DNA from: 2-12-FULL-65-11 sp049679965
GTDB lineage: Bacteria; Acidobacteriota; Vicinamibacteria; Vicinamibacterales; CAVVIG01
Assembly: GCA_049679965.1 (NCBI GenBank)
Contig: JBAUGX010000118.1
Coordinates: 1 to 64,000 of the forward strand
DNA length: 64,000 nt
Direction: 5' to 3'
Position numbers and translations under genes: made by a program. Numbering within the stretch: the first letter of the stretch is position 1; the number at the start of each line of letters is the position of its first letter. A model generated the notes under the pieces. The model saw only the letters and a list, made by a program, of their open reading frames with translations. It did not search any database and was not told the DNA's origin. Below are positions 27,697-37,013 of the stretch, in pieces.

Positions 27697-28293
27697 CTAA
27701 TTCGCGGTGGGAGGCTCCGGTGTGTGCGTGTGGTTGGTGGACTTTGATCCCCATTCCTTGTCGATGGCGGTCCGAATCTCGCGCACCGAGGCGCCGGCCG
27801 CGTGCATCAGCCTGGCCCGGGTCGCCACGTCAAGGCACACGGCGCATTCCATGCCGTGATCGTCCCACAGCACCACGTCGCCGTTGATATCGCGCGCTTT
27901 GACGAAACAATCTTCGTTCCCGCGGTGGCCGCTGCGCTCACAGCCGCAGAAGCACGGCACGTAGCTCAGGACCTCGGGATGCTCGGCGGCGAATCTGTAA
28001 GCCGCCGTCACGACCTCCGGCGATCGCGACATCGGATAACCGGGAAACTGCAGCGGAGGCAGATTAGCCTGCGGATGCGGTTTCAAGCCAGTTGGAATCG
28101 GGGCGGACTGTGCGGCGTCCGCCGCTGGTGCTGGTTCCGGCTGAAGCCGGGCACTACGAACGTACATGAAGCCGCCGCCAATCAAGGCCAGTGCCAGGAC
28201 TCCGGCGACAAGCGGCATCGACGAGCCCTTCGGGGCTTGTGGGGGTTGCGTGGGCGGAGGCGTGTGGGCCTTGGCCGAAGATTTTCTACCCAT
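27697..28293 (-). CDS. Membrane-anchored PCYCGC-motif protein
   Basis: A 198-residue protein with an N-terminal Pro-rich cytoplasmic segment, one membrane span (LVAGVLALALIGGGFMYV, about residues 28-45), then an external domain. It has the cysteine motif YVPCFCGCERSGHRGNEDCF and a later ECAVCLD, matching the PCYCGC-motif family. The motif Cys residues probably bind a metal or cofactor. The function is not established. A palindrome in its region near codon 48 (28137-28150) is a member of the small dispersed palindrome family. Start at ATG 28293. Confidence 0.8.
   Translation of the reverse strand: MGRKSSAKAHTPPPTQPPQAPKGSSMPLVAGVLALALIGGGFMYVRSARLQPEPAPAADAAQSAPIPTGLKPHPQANLPPLQFPGYPMSRSPEVVTAAYRFAAEHPEVLSYVPCFCGCERSGHRGNEDCFVKARDINGDVVLWDDHGMECAVCLDVATRARLMHAAGASVREIRTAIDKEWGSKSTNHTHTPEPPTAN
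28137..28150. repeat. CCGGCT-N2-AGCCGG palindrome, possible degenerate dispersed element
   Basis: CCGGCTGAAGCCGG lies inside the PCYCGC gene. On the plus strand its surroundings translate as FRLKPGTTN, resembling the VRLKPDPT signature of the repeats at 42193-42210 and 58041-58092. Confidence 0.5.
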
Positions 28294-28370
28294 ATCTATT
28301 TGTGTGCTCCCAGGTTCTCCCGCATTTTACCCTGTCAGCCCGTTTCGGCTACAGTCAATCCCTCCAATGA

Positions 28371-29282
28371 GTGCAGTCGGTCGCCAAGACCGCGTACGGC
28401 TGGCCGGGCTTGACCACACAACATAAGGCGTATGCGGCGTGGGTTGCGGTCTGCCTGATTTGGGGCACGACGTATCTGGGTATCCGCGTCGCGCTCGATG
28501 CCATCCCGCCCTTCCTGATGGCGGCCTTCCGATGGATCGCGGGCGGAGCGGTCCTCGTCTCGATTCTCAAGGCGCGCGGAGAAGCAATTCCAGAGATGCG
28601 ATCGTGGCCCGCGCTGGCGCTCCTGGGCGTGCTGCTCATCGGATTCGGCAACGGTGGGGTCGTGTGGGCCGAACAGACGGTGCCGAGCGGCCTGACCGCC
28701 GTGCTCGCCGCGATGATTCCATTTTGGCTGGTGGGCCTCGACGCCGTCGTGGGGAGCGGTGAGAGGCCGTCACGGCGTCGGATGACTGGCCTCGCCGTCG
28801 GCTTCGTCGGCGTCGTCGTGTTGGTATGGCCGGAGCTTCGGATGGAGGGCCGGGGCCCGGGCTTCGCGGTCGGCCTGCTCGCGACTCAACTGGCGTGCCT
28901 GGGCTGGGCGACCGGCTCGACGTACGCACGGCGTCGCAGCCGCGAAGAGAATGTCCTGGCCGCCGCCGCACTCGAAATGCTCTTTGCCGGATTCCTGATG
29001 CTGGGCATTGGGCTGGCCACTCACGAATGGGCGAGACTGCGTTTTGAGCCCAGGAGCGCGGGAGCGCTCGCCTACCTCACCGTGGTCGGATCGATTGGCG
29101 CCTTTCCAGCCTACGTATACGCGCTGAAACACCTGCCGGTCGCCACCGTCTCGTTGTACGCGTACGTCAATCCGGTCATCGCGATGGTCCTCGGAGCGCT
29201 CCTGCTCGGCGAGCCCTTCGGCGTCCGCATCGTGGCGGCCGCCGCGATCATCCTGACGGGAATGGCACTCGTACGATCGTGA
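28371..29282 (+). CDS. EamA/DMT-family transporter
   Basis: A 303-residue inner-membrane protein with about ten hydrophobic segments in two EamA repeats: WVAVCLIWGTTYLGIRVAL at the start and YVKHL-like AYVYALKHLPVATVSLYAYV followed by VLGALLLGEPFGVRIVAAAA at the end. Such proteins export small metabolites or amino acids, and the substrate is unknown. The start may be the GTG at 28371, or a nearby TTG before TTQHKAYAAW. No divergent partner gene indicates its substrate. It is convergent with fabZ. Confidence 0.88.
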   Translation: MQSVAKTAYGWPGLTTQHKAYAAWVAVCLIWGTTYLGIRVALDAIPPFLMAAFRWIAGGAVLVSILKARGEAIPEMRSWPALALLGVLLIGFGNGGVVWAEQTVPSGLTAVLAAMIPFWLVGLDAVVGSGERPSRRRMTGLAVGFVGVVVLVWPELRMEGRGPGFAVGLLATQLACLGWATGSTYARRRSREENVLAAAALEMLFAGFLMLGIGLATHEWARLRFEPRSAGALAYLTVVGSIGAFPAYVYALKHLPVATVSLYAYVNPVIAMVLGALLLGEPFGVRIVAAAAIILTGMALVRS

Positions 29283-29297
29283 ATTGATGATTCACGT

Positions 29298-29747
29298 CTA
29301 TGCTGCCGGCGGGCCGAGCGCGAAGGTCATCGTGCCGTCCATGACGACCTTCCCGTCAACCCGCGCGGCGCCCGTGACGACGCCCATGCGGCTGCGCAGT
29401 CTCACGACCTTTGCTTCAATCTCGACCACATCTCCCGGATGGACCGGCCTGCGGTACCTCACGCGGTCGATCCCCATGAAATAGATCAAGCGCTGCTGAT
29501 TCTCCGGCTTCGCGAGAATCATGATCGCGCCCACTTGCGCCACTGCCTCGGTGAGAATCGCGGGCGGCAGGACCGGCGAGCCCGTGCCGGTGTGTGAAAG
29601 GTAATGATCGCCCAGCGACACGTTCTTGATGCCGACGATACGCTTGTCAATCTCGAGTTCGGTGACGCGGTCGACAAGCAGGAACGGATAGCGGTGCCGG
29701 AGGATCCGTTCGATCGCGGTAATGTCGAGCGGCAGCACCAAGTCCAT
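29298..29747 (-). CDS. fabZ: 3-hydroxyacyl-ACP dehydratase FabZ-like protein
   Basis: A 149-residue hot-dog fold dehydratase of fatty acid synthesis. The catalytic His is in ILRHRYPFLLVDRV, and the partner Glu in ILTEAVAQVGAIM. The loop between them departs from the usual HFPGxPVxPG, reading YLSHTGTGSPVLPPAIL, so the active-site lid may differ. FabZ should convert 3-hydroxyacyl-ACP to trans-2-enoyl-ACP. It has its own start 24 bases from the divergent phosphatase gene and is not beside fabD, fabF or lpxA genes. Confidence 0.85.
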   Translation of the reverse strand: MDLVLPLDITAIERILRHRYPFLLVDRVTELEIDKRIVGIKNVSLGDHYLSHTGTGSPVLPPAILTEAVAQVGAIMILAKPENQQRLIYFMGIDRVRYRRPVHPGDVVEIEAKVVRLRSRMGVVTGAARVDGKVVMDGTMTFALGPPAA

Positions 29748-29771
29748 CGGGGGAAACTATACTATCTGCGG

Positions 29772-31520
29772 ATGGCCTCTGCCACGTCAGCCGATCAGCT
29801 CACGATCCTCTTCGCGCTCGGGCGCGAAATGACGTCGGTTCTCGACCTCGACGAGCTCCTGCAGAAAATCCCGCAGCTCATCGCGCGGTTGACCCAATTC
29901 CGCGCCTTTGCGGTGTACCTGCTCGACGCGAAACGCGACGATCTGCGGATCGCGTACTCGGTCGGGTACTCCGACGAGGTCGCGCGTACGCGCCGCGTCA
30001 AGGTCGGGGAGGGTCTGGTTGGCGCAGCCGTAGCCGAGGGGCAGCCGATTCTCGTCAACGACGTCCGCAACGATCCCCGGTACGTGGAGGCGGTGCCGGG
30101 ATCGGTCGCCGAGCTCGTCGTTCCGCTGCGCCGCAAGGGTCGGGTGATCGGCGCCCTCAACCTGCTCGGCGACACGCCGGGCCAGTTCACCGAGGCCGAC
30201 GAAGCCATCCTCCGGCAGTTTGGCGCCTATGTGGCGGTGGCGATTGAGAACGCCAGGCTCTTCGAGCACGAACGCGAGTACACGAGCACGCTCGAAACGC
30301 TCACCGAGATTGCCCGGGAGTGTGGCGCCATCCTCAATCTTGACGAGCTGCTCCGGCGCATTGCCAGCCTCACTCGCCGCGTGATCGACTACCGGACCTT
30401 CGCCATCCTGCTCGTCGACGACGAGGCCGAGTATCTCGATGTGAAGGTCTCCGTGTCCGAGAGCGGCAAGATGCGGATCCCGCGCGTGAAAATCGGCGAG
30501 GGGCTCGTCGGCTATGCGGCGCTGCACAAGGAGCCGATCCTGGTGCCCGACGTGGCCGCCGACCCGCGCTATCTCAAGGCCGTGGATGATACGCGGTCAG
30601 AGCTCGTGATTCCGCTCCTGGTCAAGGAGCGCTGCATCGGCGTCTTCGATCTCGAAAGCCCGGAGATCGACGCGTTCACCAGGAGCCATGTCGAGATTCT
30701 CACGCTGCTCGCGAGCCAGGCGGCTGTCGCGATCGAGAATGCGCGGCTCTACGAAACGATTCGCGCCAACGAGATCCGGTTGGAGAGGGAGCTTCGGTTC
30801 GCCGAGCGCGTGCAGGCGGCGTTTCTCCCTGAGTTACCCACGCGGCTGAAGGGCGTCGACGTGGCGGCTCGGCTGGCGCCGGCCCGCGAACTCGGGGGCG
30901 ACCTCTACGACTTTCTCACGCCTGAACCTCACTGCCTGGTCGTGGCCGTTGGAGACGTCTCTGGCAAGGGCGTGGCGGCCGCGTTGTACGGCGCCTTCGC
31001 GGGCGAACTCGTGCGATCGCGCACCTTCCGCCGCCGCTACACGCCCGAGCGAGTCACGCCCGCGGGCGTGCTGGCCTCGACCAACACAATCCTGCACGAG
31101 CGGCAGCTCGAGGAGTATTACTGCACGCTCGGTTACGCGGTGTTCGACTTCAAGCGTCGCACGGTCACGATGGCCAATGCCGGCTTGCCCTACCCCATTC
31201 GGTCGAGCGGCGGCGAGCTGTCGCACGTGCAGCTGCCGGGTGTTCCCCTGGGCGTGTTCGCCGGTTCGACCTACGACGAAGCGGTGTTCTCACTCGCACC
31301 CGGCGATGTCTTTGTCTTTTGCACCGATGGCGTGTCAGACGCGACCAACGCACTGCATGCCGAGTTTGGCGTTGAACGCGTGTTGAAGGTGGTCGAAGCG
31401 ACGGCAGGGAAGTCGGCGCAGGAGCTGGTGGATGGAATCTTCTCGGCCGTGCAGCAGTTTCGCGGTGACACGGCGCCGAACGACGACATGACGGCGGTGG
31501 TGATAAAGATTACGGGCTAA
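29772..31520 (+). CDS. Tandem-GAF PP2C-type serine phosphatase (RsbU/SpoIIE-like)
   Basis: A 582-residue cytoplasmic protein: two GAF domains (residues 20-160 and 195-335, each ending AxxVAIENARL) and a C-terminal PP2C/SpoIIE domain (PARELGGDLYDFL with metal-binding Asp, VVAVGDVSGKGVAAAL, FCTDGVSDATNA, PNDDMTAVVIK). Such proteins sense small ligands or redox state through GAF and dephosphorylate an anti-sigma antagonist in partner-switching systems. No RsbV/RsbW partner is near. Start is the ATG at 29772, very close to the divergent fabZ start. The product of the convergent gene at 31517 is also a GAF protein, and the two stops overlap by 4 bases. Confidence 0.92.
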   Translation: MASATSADQLTILFALGREMTSVLDLDELLQKIPQLIARLTQFRAFAVYLLDAKRDDLRIAYSVGYSDEVARTRRVKVGEGLVGAAVAEGQPILVNDVRNDPRYVEAVPGSVAELVVPLRRKGRVIGALNLLGDTPGQFTEADEAILRQFGAYVAVAIENARLFEHEREYTSTLETLTEIARECGAILNLDELLRRIASLTRRVIDYRTFAILLVDDEAEYLDVKVSVSESGKMRIPRVKIGEGLVGYAALHKEPILVPDVAADPRYLKAVDDTRSELVIPLLVKERCIGVFDLESPEIDAFTRSHVEILTLLASQAAVAIENARLYETIRANEIRLERELRFAERVQAAFLPELPTRLKGVDVAARLAPARELGGDLYDFLTPEPHCLVVAVGDVSGKGVAAALYGAFAGELVRSRTFRRRYTPERVTPAGVLASTNTILHERQLEEYYCTLGYAVFDFKRRTVTMANAGLPYPIRSSGGELSHVQLPGVPLGVFAGSTYDEAVFSLAPGDVFVFCTDGVSDATNALHAEFGVERVLKVVEATAGKSAQELVDGIFSAVQQFRGDTAPNDDMTAVVIKITG

Positions 31521-32707
31521 GCCGTCTTATCTCGAGCGACGGCCTCTGGAGGCGATGCCGTGAGGATCCCCGCCAGCTGCGCCGCCAGGATCGCCGCAAA
31601 AGCCTGTACGCTCTCTGAGCCCTCCCCGCCGCTACGGATTTCGGCTGAAAACGCTCCAATACATCCGTCCGCTGACAGAATCGGTGCGACGATGGCGCCC
31701 GCGATTGAATTGGCGCGAGACCGCACAATCTGCAGCTCACCGGTGCGGTACGCGGCGGCGGCTGCATTGTCGGACGATCGCGCGACCGGCGGCATTCGCG
31801 CCAGGCCCTGCTGACTGTATCCGTGCGCCAGGACGGGCTGGAGGTCCGCGCCAGCCGCGCTGCCGAGCCAGACGACCAGCCCCGTCGCATCCATCGCGTC
31901 GGCTCCGCGTACCAGAAGCCTGCTCACGTCGTCGAGGTCGCGCACGCGTCCGAAGTCGGTGCAGAGCCGCACGGCGGCACTCAAGACCGGCGACGCTGCG
32001 TGCACCGTCGGCGCGCGAGTCCCGCGCGTCAGTGCGCTGATCCCTGGCGTCAACTCGGACTCTCGCGTTCGGACGTCGGGGAGCAGGGCCGGTTCGGCAT
32101 CGCGTTTGGAACCCGTGGCTCCTGTCAGTCCAAGCAGCAGAATGACCAGTGCGGCGACGACCCCACAGGCGGCCAGCGCCAGGGCCTGCCGCCCTCGCAG
32201 TGTCATGTAGGTGGCGTCAAACGCCTGGAACTCTGCGACGCGTGCGGCCTCCACCTGCTGACTCGCTGTCGCCACGGTGCGTTGGCCCTCCGCGAAGATG
32301 ACGTCGCCGGCCATGAACGGTTGATCCGACGCGAGAAACTCGCGCGCGCGTTTGTCGATGGCGCTGAACGCTGACAACGCCGTGGCGGCATCGTCGAGCG
32401 CGGAGCGCCCGCCGACGCTCGTGGCCGACTGTCGCAGCGACGCAATTGTTCTTGCTGCGGCGTCCAGCGACTGTGCGACCTTCGGCATCCAGGCCCCGAC
32501 GCCCTGGCCGACGGCCACGTACGCCTGTTCGGCACCACGGAGATCGGAGAGCTCGTCGCTGGCTTCGCGCGCGTGCAGGTCAAAGGTCCGCACGGCTGCG
32601 CGATGCGCCGCGATCTGCCGTTCGGAACTGATGGTGAAGAACGCGCCCGCCGCGAACGCGATCCCAGCCGCCGCGGCCGCTGCCAGTCTCGCTGTTGGAG
32701 ATCGCAT
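31517..32707 (-). CDS. Membrane-bound sensor-like protein with C-terminal GAF domain
   Basis: A 396-residue protein: N-terminal membrane span (LAAAAAAGIAFAAGAFFTI), an alpha-helical external domain of about 150 residues rich in Ala (like a four-helix sensor), a second span (ALALAACGVVAALVILLLGL, near residue 175-195), and a cytoplasmic GAF-like domain from about residue 240 (CTDFGRVRDLDDVSRLLVRG, AIVAPILSADGCIGAFSAEI). No kinase or cyclase output domain follows, so it is a truncated-type receptor. Convergent with the tandem-GAF phosphatase. Function unknown. Confidence 0.8.
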   Translation of the reverse strand: MRSPTARLAAAAAAGIAFAAGAFFTISSERQIAAHRAAVRTFDLHAREASDELSDLRGAEQAYVAVGQGVGAWMPKVAQSLDAAARTIASLRQSATSVGGRSALDDAATALSAFSAIDKRAREFLASDQPFMAGDVIFAEGQRTVATASQQVEAARVAEFQAFDATYMTLRGRQALALAACGVVAALVILLLGLTGATGSKRDAEPALLPDVRTRESELTPGISALTRGTRAPTVHAASPVLSAAVRLCTDFGRVRDLDDVSRLLVRGADAMDATGLVVWLGSAAGADLQPVLAHGYSQQGLARMPPVARSSDNAAAAAYRTGELQIVRSRANSIAGAIVAPILSADGCIGAFSAEIRSGGEGSESVQAFAAILAAQLAGILTASPPEAVARDKTA

Positions 32708-32759
32708 CGACGGTCAGAGTACCACAGGGGTTCTGGAGGTACCAGAGCCCCTCAGCCCG

Positions 32760-34508
32760 CTACGGTTTTGGTCGAAGGATGATGTAGGTCGGCAATCCGA
32801 TCGCGTCGAAGTGCTGCATGACGGCTTTGGCGGGTTGGCGATCCGGGTCCTCGGCTTGAAACTTGATCTTCACGTAGCCATCGAGTGCTGCCATCACCGC
32901 CGAATCCTTCAACGTCGTTTTGTCCATGGTGAGACAGTTCTTGCACCACGTCGCCCACATGTCGATGAGCACTGGCTTCTGCTCGCGCGTCGCCGTCGCG
33001 AGGCCCTCGGCGAGCGAAGGGTGCCACCCGGCCGACAGCTTCTCCTGCACGCTCGCGCTGACCTCGGAGGCATCGACCCAGCGGTCCGCGAAGAGGCCGT
33101 ACGCGACGTAGCCGTAGTAGACGGCCGTCGCGAGAATGACGATACCCATGACCTGCTTGACCCGGACCATCCAGGCGCCGGGCTTGGGCAGCGAGGCGAG
33201 GCCGGCGCCCGCAAGAGGCCAGGGCACGGCCATCCCGACGCCCAGGAGGAACGGCAGGCCGAGTGCGATCGTCGTGCCGGTCGCATAGAGGTTGCTTGAG
33301 AACAGCACGACCTGGATCACGACCGGCGCGACACAGGCGCCCGCGAGGAGCGCGGCCACCGCACCCATGCTGAAGGCGAGCAGGAACGGACCGCGGCCGC
33401 TCGGCCCGGCACCGACGCCGGCCGAGAACCGGGAAAAGTCGATCGCGATCACGTCGAACATCGCCAGCGCGAGAGCCACGAAGAGCACGGCAATGCCGAG
33501 ATTGAACCAAGGCGAGGCGTTGATCGTGCCGAAGGTGCCGGCCGTCAGGATCACCACGAGCCCGAGAACGCCGTAGACCAATGCCATGGCGGCGCCGTAG
33601 ACGCCGCCGAGCAGGAACCCACGGCTGCGCGATCCCGCCTGGGTGCCGGCGCCGATGATCGCGAGGTTGATGGGGATCATCGGAAGCACGCACGGGGTCA
33701 GGTTGAGGGCCAGACCGCCGAGGAAGACGAGGAGCAAGATGGCAAGAAGGCCGCGGCCTTCGAAAAGGCCCGGTTCCCTCACGCCGTTCTCCGCATTGCG
33801 GATGAAGGTTAGAAAATCGCTGGTGCCGAGGTAGCCGCCCGTCGTGCCGAGGACGGTGAATGCGTTGAGCGCCGCGAGCTCGGCGGCAGCGTCTGTTCCT
33901 GGTCCCGACACGATGCGCGGCGCGGTGGACACGGCAGCACGGGCGGGCGCTTCGCCCCGGCCGAAGGCGATGCGATCGAGCACGTCGACCTCGCCCTGCT
34001 TCCGTGCCGCAGTCGACCCGGCAGGGATCACGTGGACGGTCCACTGCACGTTCGCCGTCTTTGGCGCGAAGCACGCGACGTCGTTGCATGCCTGATAGCG
34101 CAGGTGGCCCGGGACGACGATCTCGCCGGTTGCGACCGTCGAAGCGATGGCGAAGCGGACGCCAATCGAGAAGTCTCGTTCGAAAACGGCGAGTGCCTCG
34201 TCAATACCGGCCACCTTCACATCGATGGGCGCCGGAAAGACGACTTCGGCGACCGAGACGCCGGCCGGTGGATCGAAGGTCAGCTCGGTCGGGATAAGGG
34301 AGGGATCGCGCGGCTTGTTCGACTGGACGTGGAAGCCGTCCGGGAGCGCGACGGTGACCGCGGCCCGCAGCGTTCCACCGGCGGCGACCTCACCCTCGAC
34401 GATGGGTGTGACGGCGGCTACCGGAGCGCGCAACTGCGCGCTGGCCGCCGCCGTCGCGAGGAGCAGAACGCCCGCGACCGATAGAGGAACGCGAAACCTG
34501 ATCGTCAC
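32760..34508 (-). CDS. dsbD: Thiol:disulfide interchange protein DsbD-like
   Basis: A 582-residue protein in the DsbD/ScsB group: signal peptide (VAGVLLLATAAASAQ), an N-terminal periplasmic domain with a redox Cys pair in QACNDVACF, eight hydrophobic segments with cysteines in LTPCVLPMIPI and AGACVAPVVI, and a C-terminal thioredoxin domain (MWATWCKNCLTMDK, CxxC). It moves electrons from cytoplasmic thioredoxin to periplasmic proteins, including those of cytochrome c maturation. It stands 52 bases downstream of a GAF-domain gene on the same strand. Confidence 0.92.
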   Translation of the reverse strand: MTIRFRVPLSVAGVLLLATAAASAQLRAPVAAVTPIVEGEVAAGGTLRAAVTVALPDGFHVQSNKPRDPSLIPTELTFDPPAGVSVAEVVFPAPIDVKVAGIDEALAVFERDFSIGVRFAIASTVATGEIVVPGHLRYQACNDVACFAPKTANVQWTVHVIPAGSTAARKQGEVDVLDRIAFGRGEAPARAAVSTAPRIVSGPGTDAAAELAALNAFTVLGTTGGYLGTSDFLTFIRNAENGVREPGLFEGRGLLAILLLVFLGGLALNLTPCVLPMIPINLAIIGAGTQAGSRSRGFLLGGVYGAAMALVYGVLGLVVILTAGTFGTINASPWFNLGIAVLFVALALAMFDVIAIDFSRFSAGVGAGPSGRGPFLLAFSMGAVAALLAGACVAPVVIQVVLFSSNLYATGTTIALGLPFLLGVGMAVPWPLAGAGLASLPKPGAWMVRVKQVMGIVILATAVYYGYVAYGLFADRWVDASEVSASVQEKLSAGWHPSLAEGLATATREQKPVLIDMWATWCKNCLTMDKTTLKDSAVMAALDGYVKIKFQAEDPDRQPAKAVMQHFDAIGLPTYIILRPKP

Positions 34509-34542
34509 TGCCTTAAGACGGGATCATACCAGCCCCAGGTTC

Positions 34543-35724
34543 TCAGATAATGCCGAGTTCGCTGCCGACCTTCTTGAACACGTCGAGGGCGAACTGCAGA
34601 TCGGCGCGCGTGTGAGTGGCCGTCACGATCGTGCGAACGCGCGCTCTGCTGTGGGCCACCGTCGGGAACCCAATCCCCTGCGCGAAGACGCCTTCGGCAA
34701 ACAGGCGATCCGACAACTTCATGGCCAAGGCACCGTGCCCTACGATGACCGGCGTGATCGGGCTCTCGCTCAGGCCGGTATTGAAGCCAAGCGCCGTCAG
34801 GCCGGCCTTGAAGAACCGGGTGTTCTCCCACAGCCGATCGACGATCTGCGGCTCTCCCTCGAGCACGTCGAGCGCTGCGATGCACGCAGCGGCCACGGCC
34901 GGCGGATGTGACGTCGAGAAGAGAAATGGCCGTGCCCTGTGGTGGAGAAACTCGACCAGCGCGCGGCTGCCGGCGACGTATCCCCCGAGCACGCCGATGG
35001 CCTTCGACAGCGTGCCGACCTGGATGTCGACCCGGCCGTGGAGGCCGAAATGGTCGATCGTCCCTCGACCCTGTTGCCCGAACACGCCGCTCGCATGCGC
35101 GTCGTCGACCATCATGATGGCGCCGAACGCTTCGGCGAGCGCGCACAGATCGGGCAACGCGCCGAGGTCGCCATCCATGCTGAACACGCCATCGGTGATG
35201 AGGAGCGTGCGTCCGTTCGCCGGAAGGCCGGCGAGAATCTTCCGCGCGGCAGCGACGTCTTTGTGCGCGAACACCTTGATGGTCGCTCGGCTCAGCCGGC
35301 AGCCGTCGATGATACTCGCGTGATTCAGCTCGTCGGAGACGACGATATCGTCCTTGGTGAGCACCGCGGCGACCGTCCCGGCGTTGGCCGCGAATCCGCT
35401 CTGGAACACGACGGCGGCTTCGGTCTTCTTGAACGCCGCCAGCCGCCGCTCGAGCTCCATATGAATGGCCATCGTGCCGGCAATCGTGCGAACCGATCCT
35501 GAACCCACGCCGAACTGACGCGTCGCCTCCAGTGCCCGCTCGCGCAGTGTTGGGTGGGTGGTCAGGCCGAGGTAGTTGTTCGACGACAAGTTGACGACCT
35601 GGCGGTCGTCGAAGATCGCCCGTGGCCGCTGCTCACCCTGAAGGACGCGCAGGGGCCGATAGAGCCCCTGCGCCTTGAGCGTGTCGAGCTCGGTCGAGAG
35701 ATATGCGAGTGGGTCTTGGCGCAT
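34543..35724 (-). CDS. kbl: Glycine C-acetyltransferase (2-amino-3-ketobutyrate CoA ligase)
   Basis: A 393-residue pyridoxal-phosphate enzyme of the alpha-oxoamine synthase family that joins glycine and acetyl-CoA in threonine breakdown. Motifs: YRPLRVLQ near the start, NNYLGLTTHP, GSGSVRTIAGT, the H-and-D pair VDDAHASGVFG, and the PLP lysine in VGTLSKAIGVLGGYV. Start is the ATG at 35722-35724. The threonine dehydrogenase partner is not in view. It is 20 bases downstream of the aminotransferase gene on the same strand. Confidence 0.92.
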   Translation of the reverse strand: MRQDPLAYLSTELDTLKAQGLYRPLRVLQGEQRPRAIFDDRQVVNLSSNNYLGLTTHPTLRERALEATRQFGVGSGSVRTIAGTMAIHMELERRLAAFKKTEAAVVFQSGFAANAGTVAAVLTKDDIVVSDELNHASIIDGCRLSRATIKVFAHKDVAAARKILAGLPANGRTLLITDGVFSMDGDLGALPDLCALAEAFGAIMMVDDAHASGVFGQQGRGTIDHFGLHGRVDIQVGTLSKAIGVLGGYVAGSRALVEFLHHRARPFLFSTSHPPAVAAACIAALDVLEGEPQIVDRLWENTRFFKAGLTALGFNTGLSESPITPVIVGHGALAMKLSDRLFAEGVFAQGIGFPTVAHSRARVRTIVTATHTRADLQFALDVFKKVGSELGII

Positions 35725-35744
35725 GACTGCCGACTGACCGCCGA

Positions 35745-36965
35745 CTATCGTGCCAAGTACTCCGCCGTGAATTTCGCGACAAGGTCGTAAACCTCGCCGA
35801 GCTCCTCGAGAGGGGCGAGATACACGATGCGCAGATATCCGTCCTGGGGCGCTGTGCCGAATCCCGAGCCATAGACGGTCAGCACGCCGGTGGCGCGCAG
35901 CAGCGCGAGGACGTAGTCTTCGTCGGTACGACCCGGCGGCAGCGAGACGCGCGGCATCGCGTAGAAGGCCGCAGTCGGCGCAACGCAAGTGACGCCGGGC
36001 ATGGCGTTCAACCGATCGACGGTCAACGCGGCGCGCGCCTTGAGCGCCGCGCGGAACGATACCTGATGGGATCGATCGCCGGTGAGCGCCGCAGCGACGG
36101 CGTACTGCATCGGCAGCGTGCTGCACAGCCGACCGTCGGCGAGCTTCGCAACCGCCTTCACGAAATCATTCAAGCGTGGCGAGCGGCCGATGGCCATCCA
36201 GCCAGTCCGCCAGCCCGGCGCGAGATACGCCTTCGACAGGCTGGAAAACGACACGATCGGGGCATCCGGATCCAGGCTGCCGAGTGGTGCGACCGGGCCG
36301 TCGAATCCGATGTCACCGTAGACCTCGTCGGCGATGATGGGGAGCCCGTGGCGATCCGCGAACTCGAGCAGCGCACGTCGCGTCGCGACCGAGTAGGTCG
36401 CGCCCGTCGGATTATTCGGGTCGATGACGACGAGCGCCCGCGTGGCCGGGGTCACGATGCTCCGGAGGTGATCGAGATCCGGCGCCCAGCCCTGACGAGG
36501 GTCGGTTCGATAGTACAGAGCGCGGGCGCCCAATCGGGCGATCACTGCTGTGTAAAGAGGATAGGTCGGCATCGGGACGAGTACGTCGCTGCCTTCGTCG
36601 GCCAGCGCCGCGAGCGCGAGATCGATGCCTTCAGACGTGCCGGCCGTCAGGAACACGCGGTCTGCCGAAACCGGAAACCCGGCCTTGGTGTACTCGGCGG
36701 CCACCGCTTCGCGCCCGGCCTCGATACCGGGCGATGGCCCGTAGCCGTTGTGCCCATCCCGCAAGGCGCGCTCGACGGCGGCGATGAGATGCGGCGGCGT
36801 CTTGAATCCGAAGGCGACCGGATCCCCGATGTTCAGATAGCGTACGCGAAGGCCTCCAGCCTCGACCTGTTTGGCCTCGCCGACGATGTTGCGGATCGCA
36901 TATGTGAAGCGACTGACGCGCGCTGCGACAGGAATCACCGGAAAGGAAGCCTTCAACGCAGCCAC
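35745..36965 (-). CDS. Class I/II aminotransferase (alanine transaminase-like)
   Basis: A 406-residue fold-type I aminotransferase: YLNIGDPVAFGF and DGHNGYGPSPG early, VVIDPNNPTGATYS substrate-binding region, IADEVYGDI, the PLP lysine in SFSSLSKAYLAPGWRTGW and arginine near GYLRIVYLAPLE. This motif set resembles the alanine/pyruvate transaminase AlaA group. It is co-directional with kbl and has GACTGCC-type repeats on both flanks. A second, related aminotransferase is at 45328. Confidence 0.88.
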   Translation of the reverse strand: MAALKASFPVIPVAARVSRFTYAIRNIVGEAKQVEAGGLRVRYLNIGDPVAFGFKTPPHLIAAVERALRDGHNGYGPSPGIEAGREAVAAEYTKAGFPVSADRVFLTAGTSEGIDLALAALADEGSDVLVPMPTYPLYTAVIARLGARALYYRTDPRQGWAPDLDHLRSIVTPATRALVVIDPNNPTGATYSVATRRALLEFADRHGLPIIADEVYGDIGFDGPVAPLGSLDPDAPIVSFSSLSKAYLAPGWRTGWMAIGRSPRLNDFVKAVAKLADGRLCSTLPMQYAVAAALTGDRSHQVSFRAALKARAALTVDRLNAMPGVTCVAPTAAFYAMPRVSLPPGRTDEDYVLALLRATGVLTVYGSGFGTAPQDGYLRIVYLAPLEELGEVYDLVAKFTAEYLAR

Positions 36966-36981
36966 CTCGGAATCTTACCGC

Positions 36982-37013
36982 GACTGCCGACTGCCGACTG
37001 CTGACTGCTGACT
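36982..37013 (+). repeat. GACTGCC/GACTGCT iterated tract, second copy at 35725-35746
   Basis: Five imperfect units of a 7-nt type (GACTGCC, GACTGCT). A shorter, same-orientation tract GACTGCCGACTGACCGCC flanks the other end of the aminotransferase gene at 35725-35746. Confidence 0.6.

Noticed and set aside
27802..28413. 203-codon plus-strand frame opposite the PCYCGC gene
   Set aside because: The opposite frame has a clear membrane anchor and Cys motif. The plus frame only shows the FRLKPGTTN peptide from the palindrome.
35725..36126. Upstream extension of the glycine C-acetyltransferase frame
   Set aside because: The extension lies in the aminotransferase gene and has Arg-rich shadow composition. 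The ATG at 35724 begins the family match.
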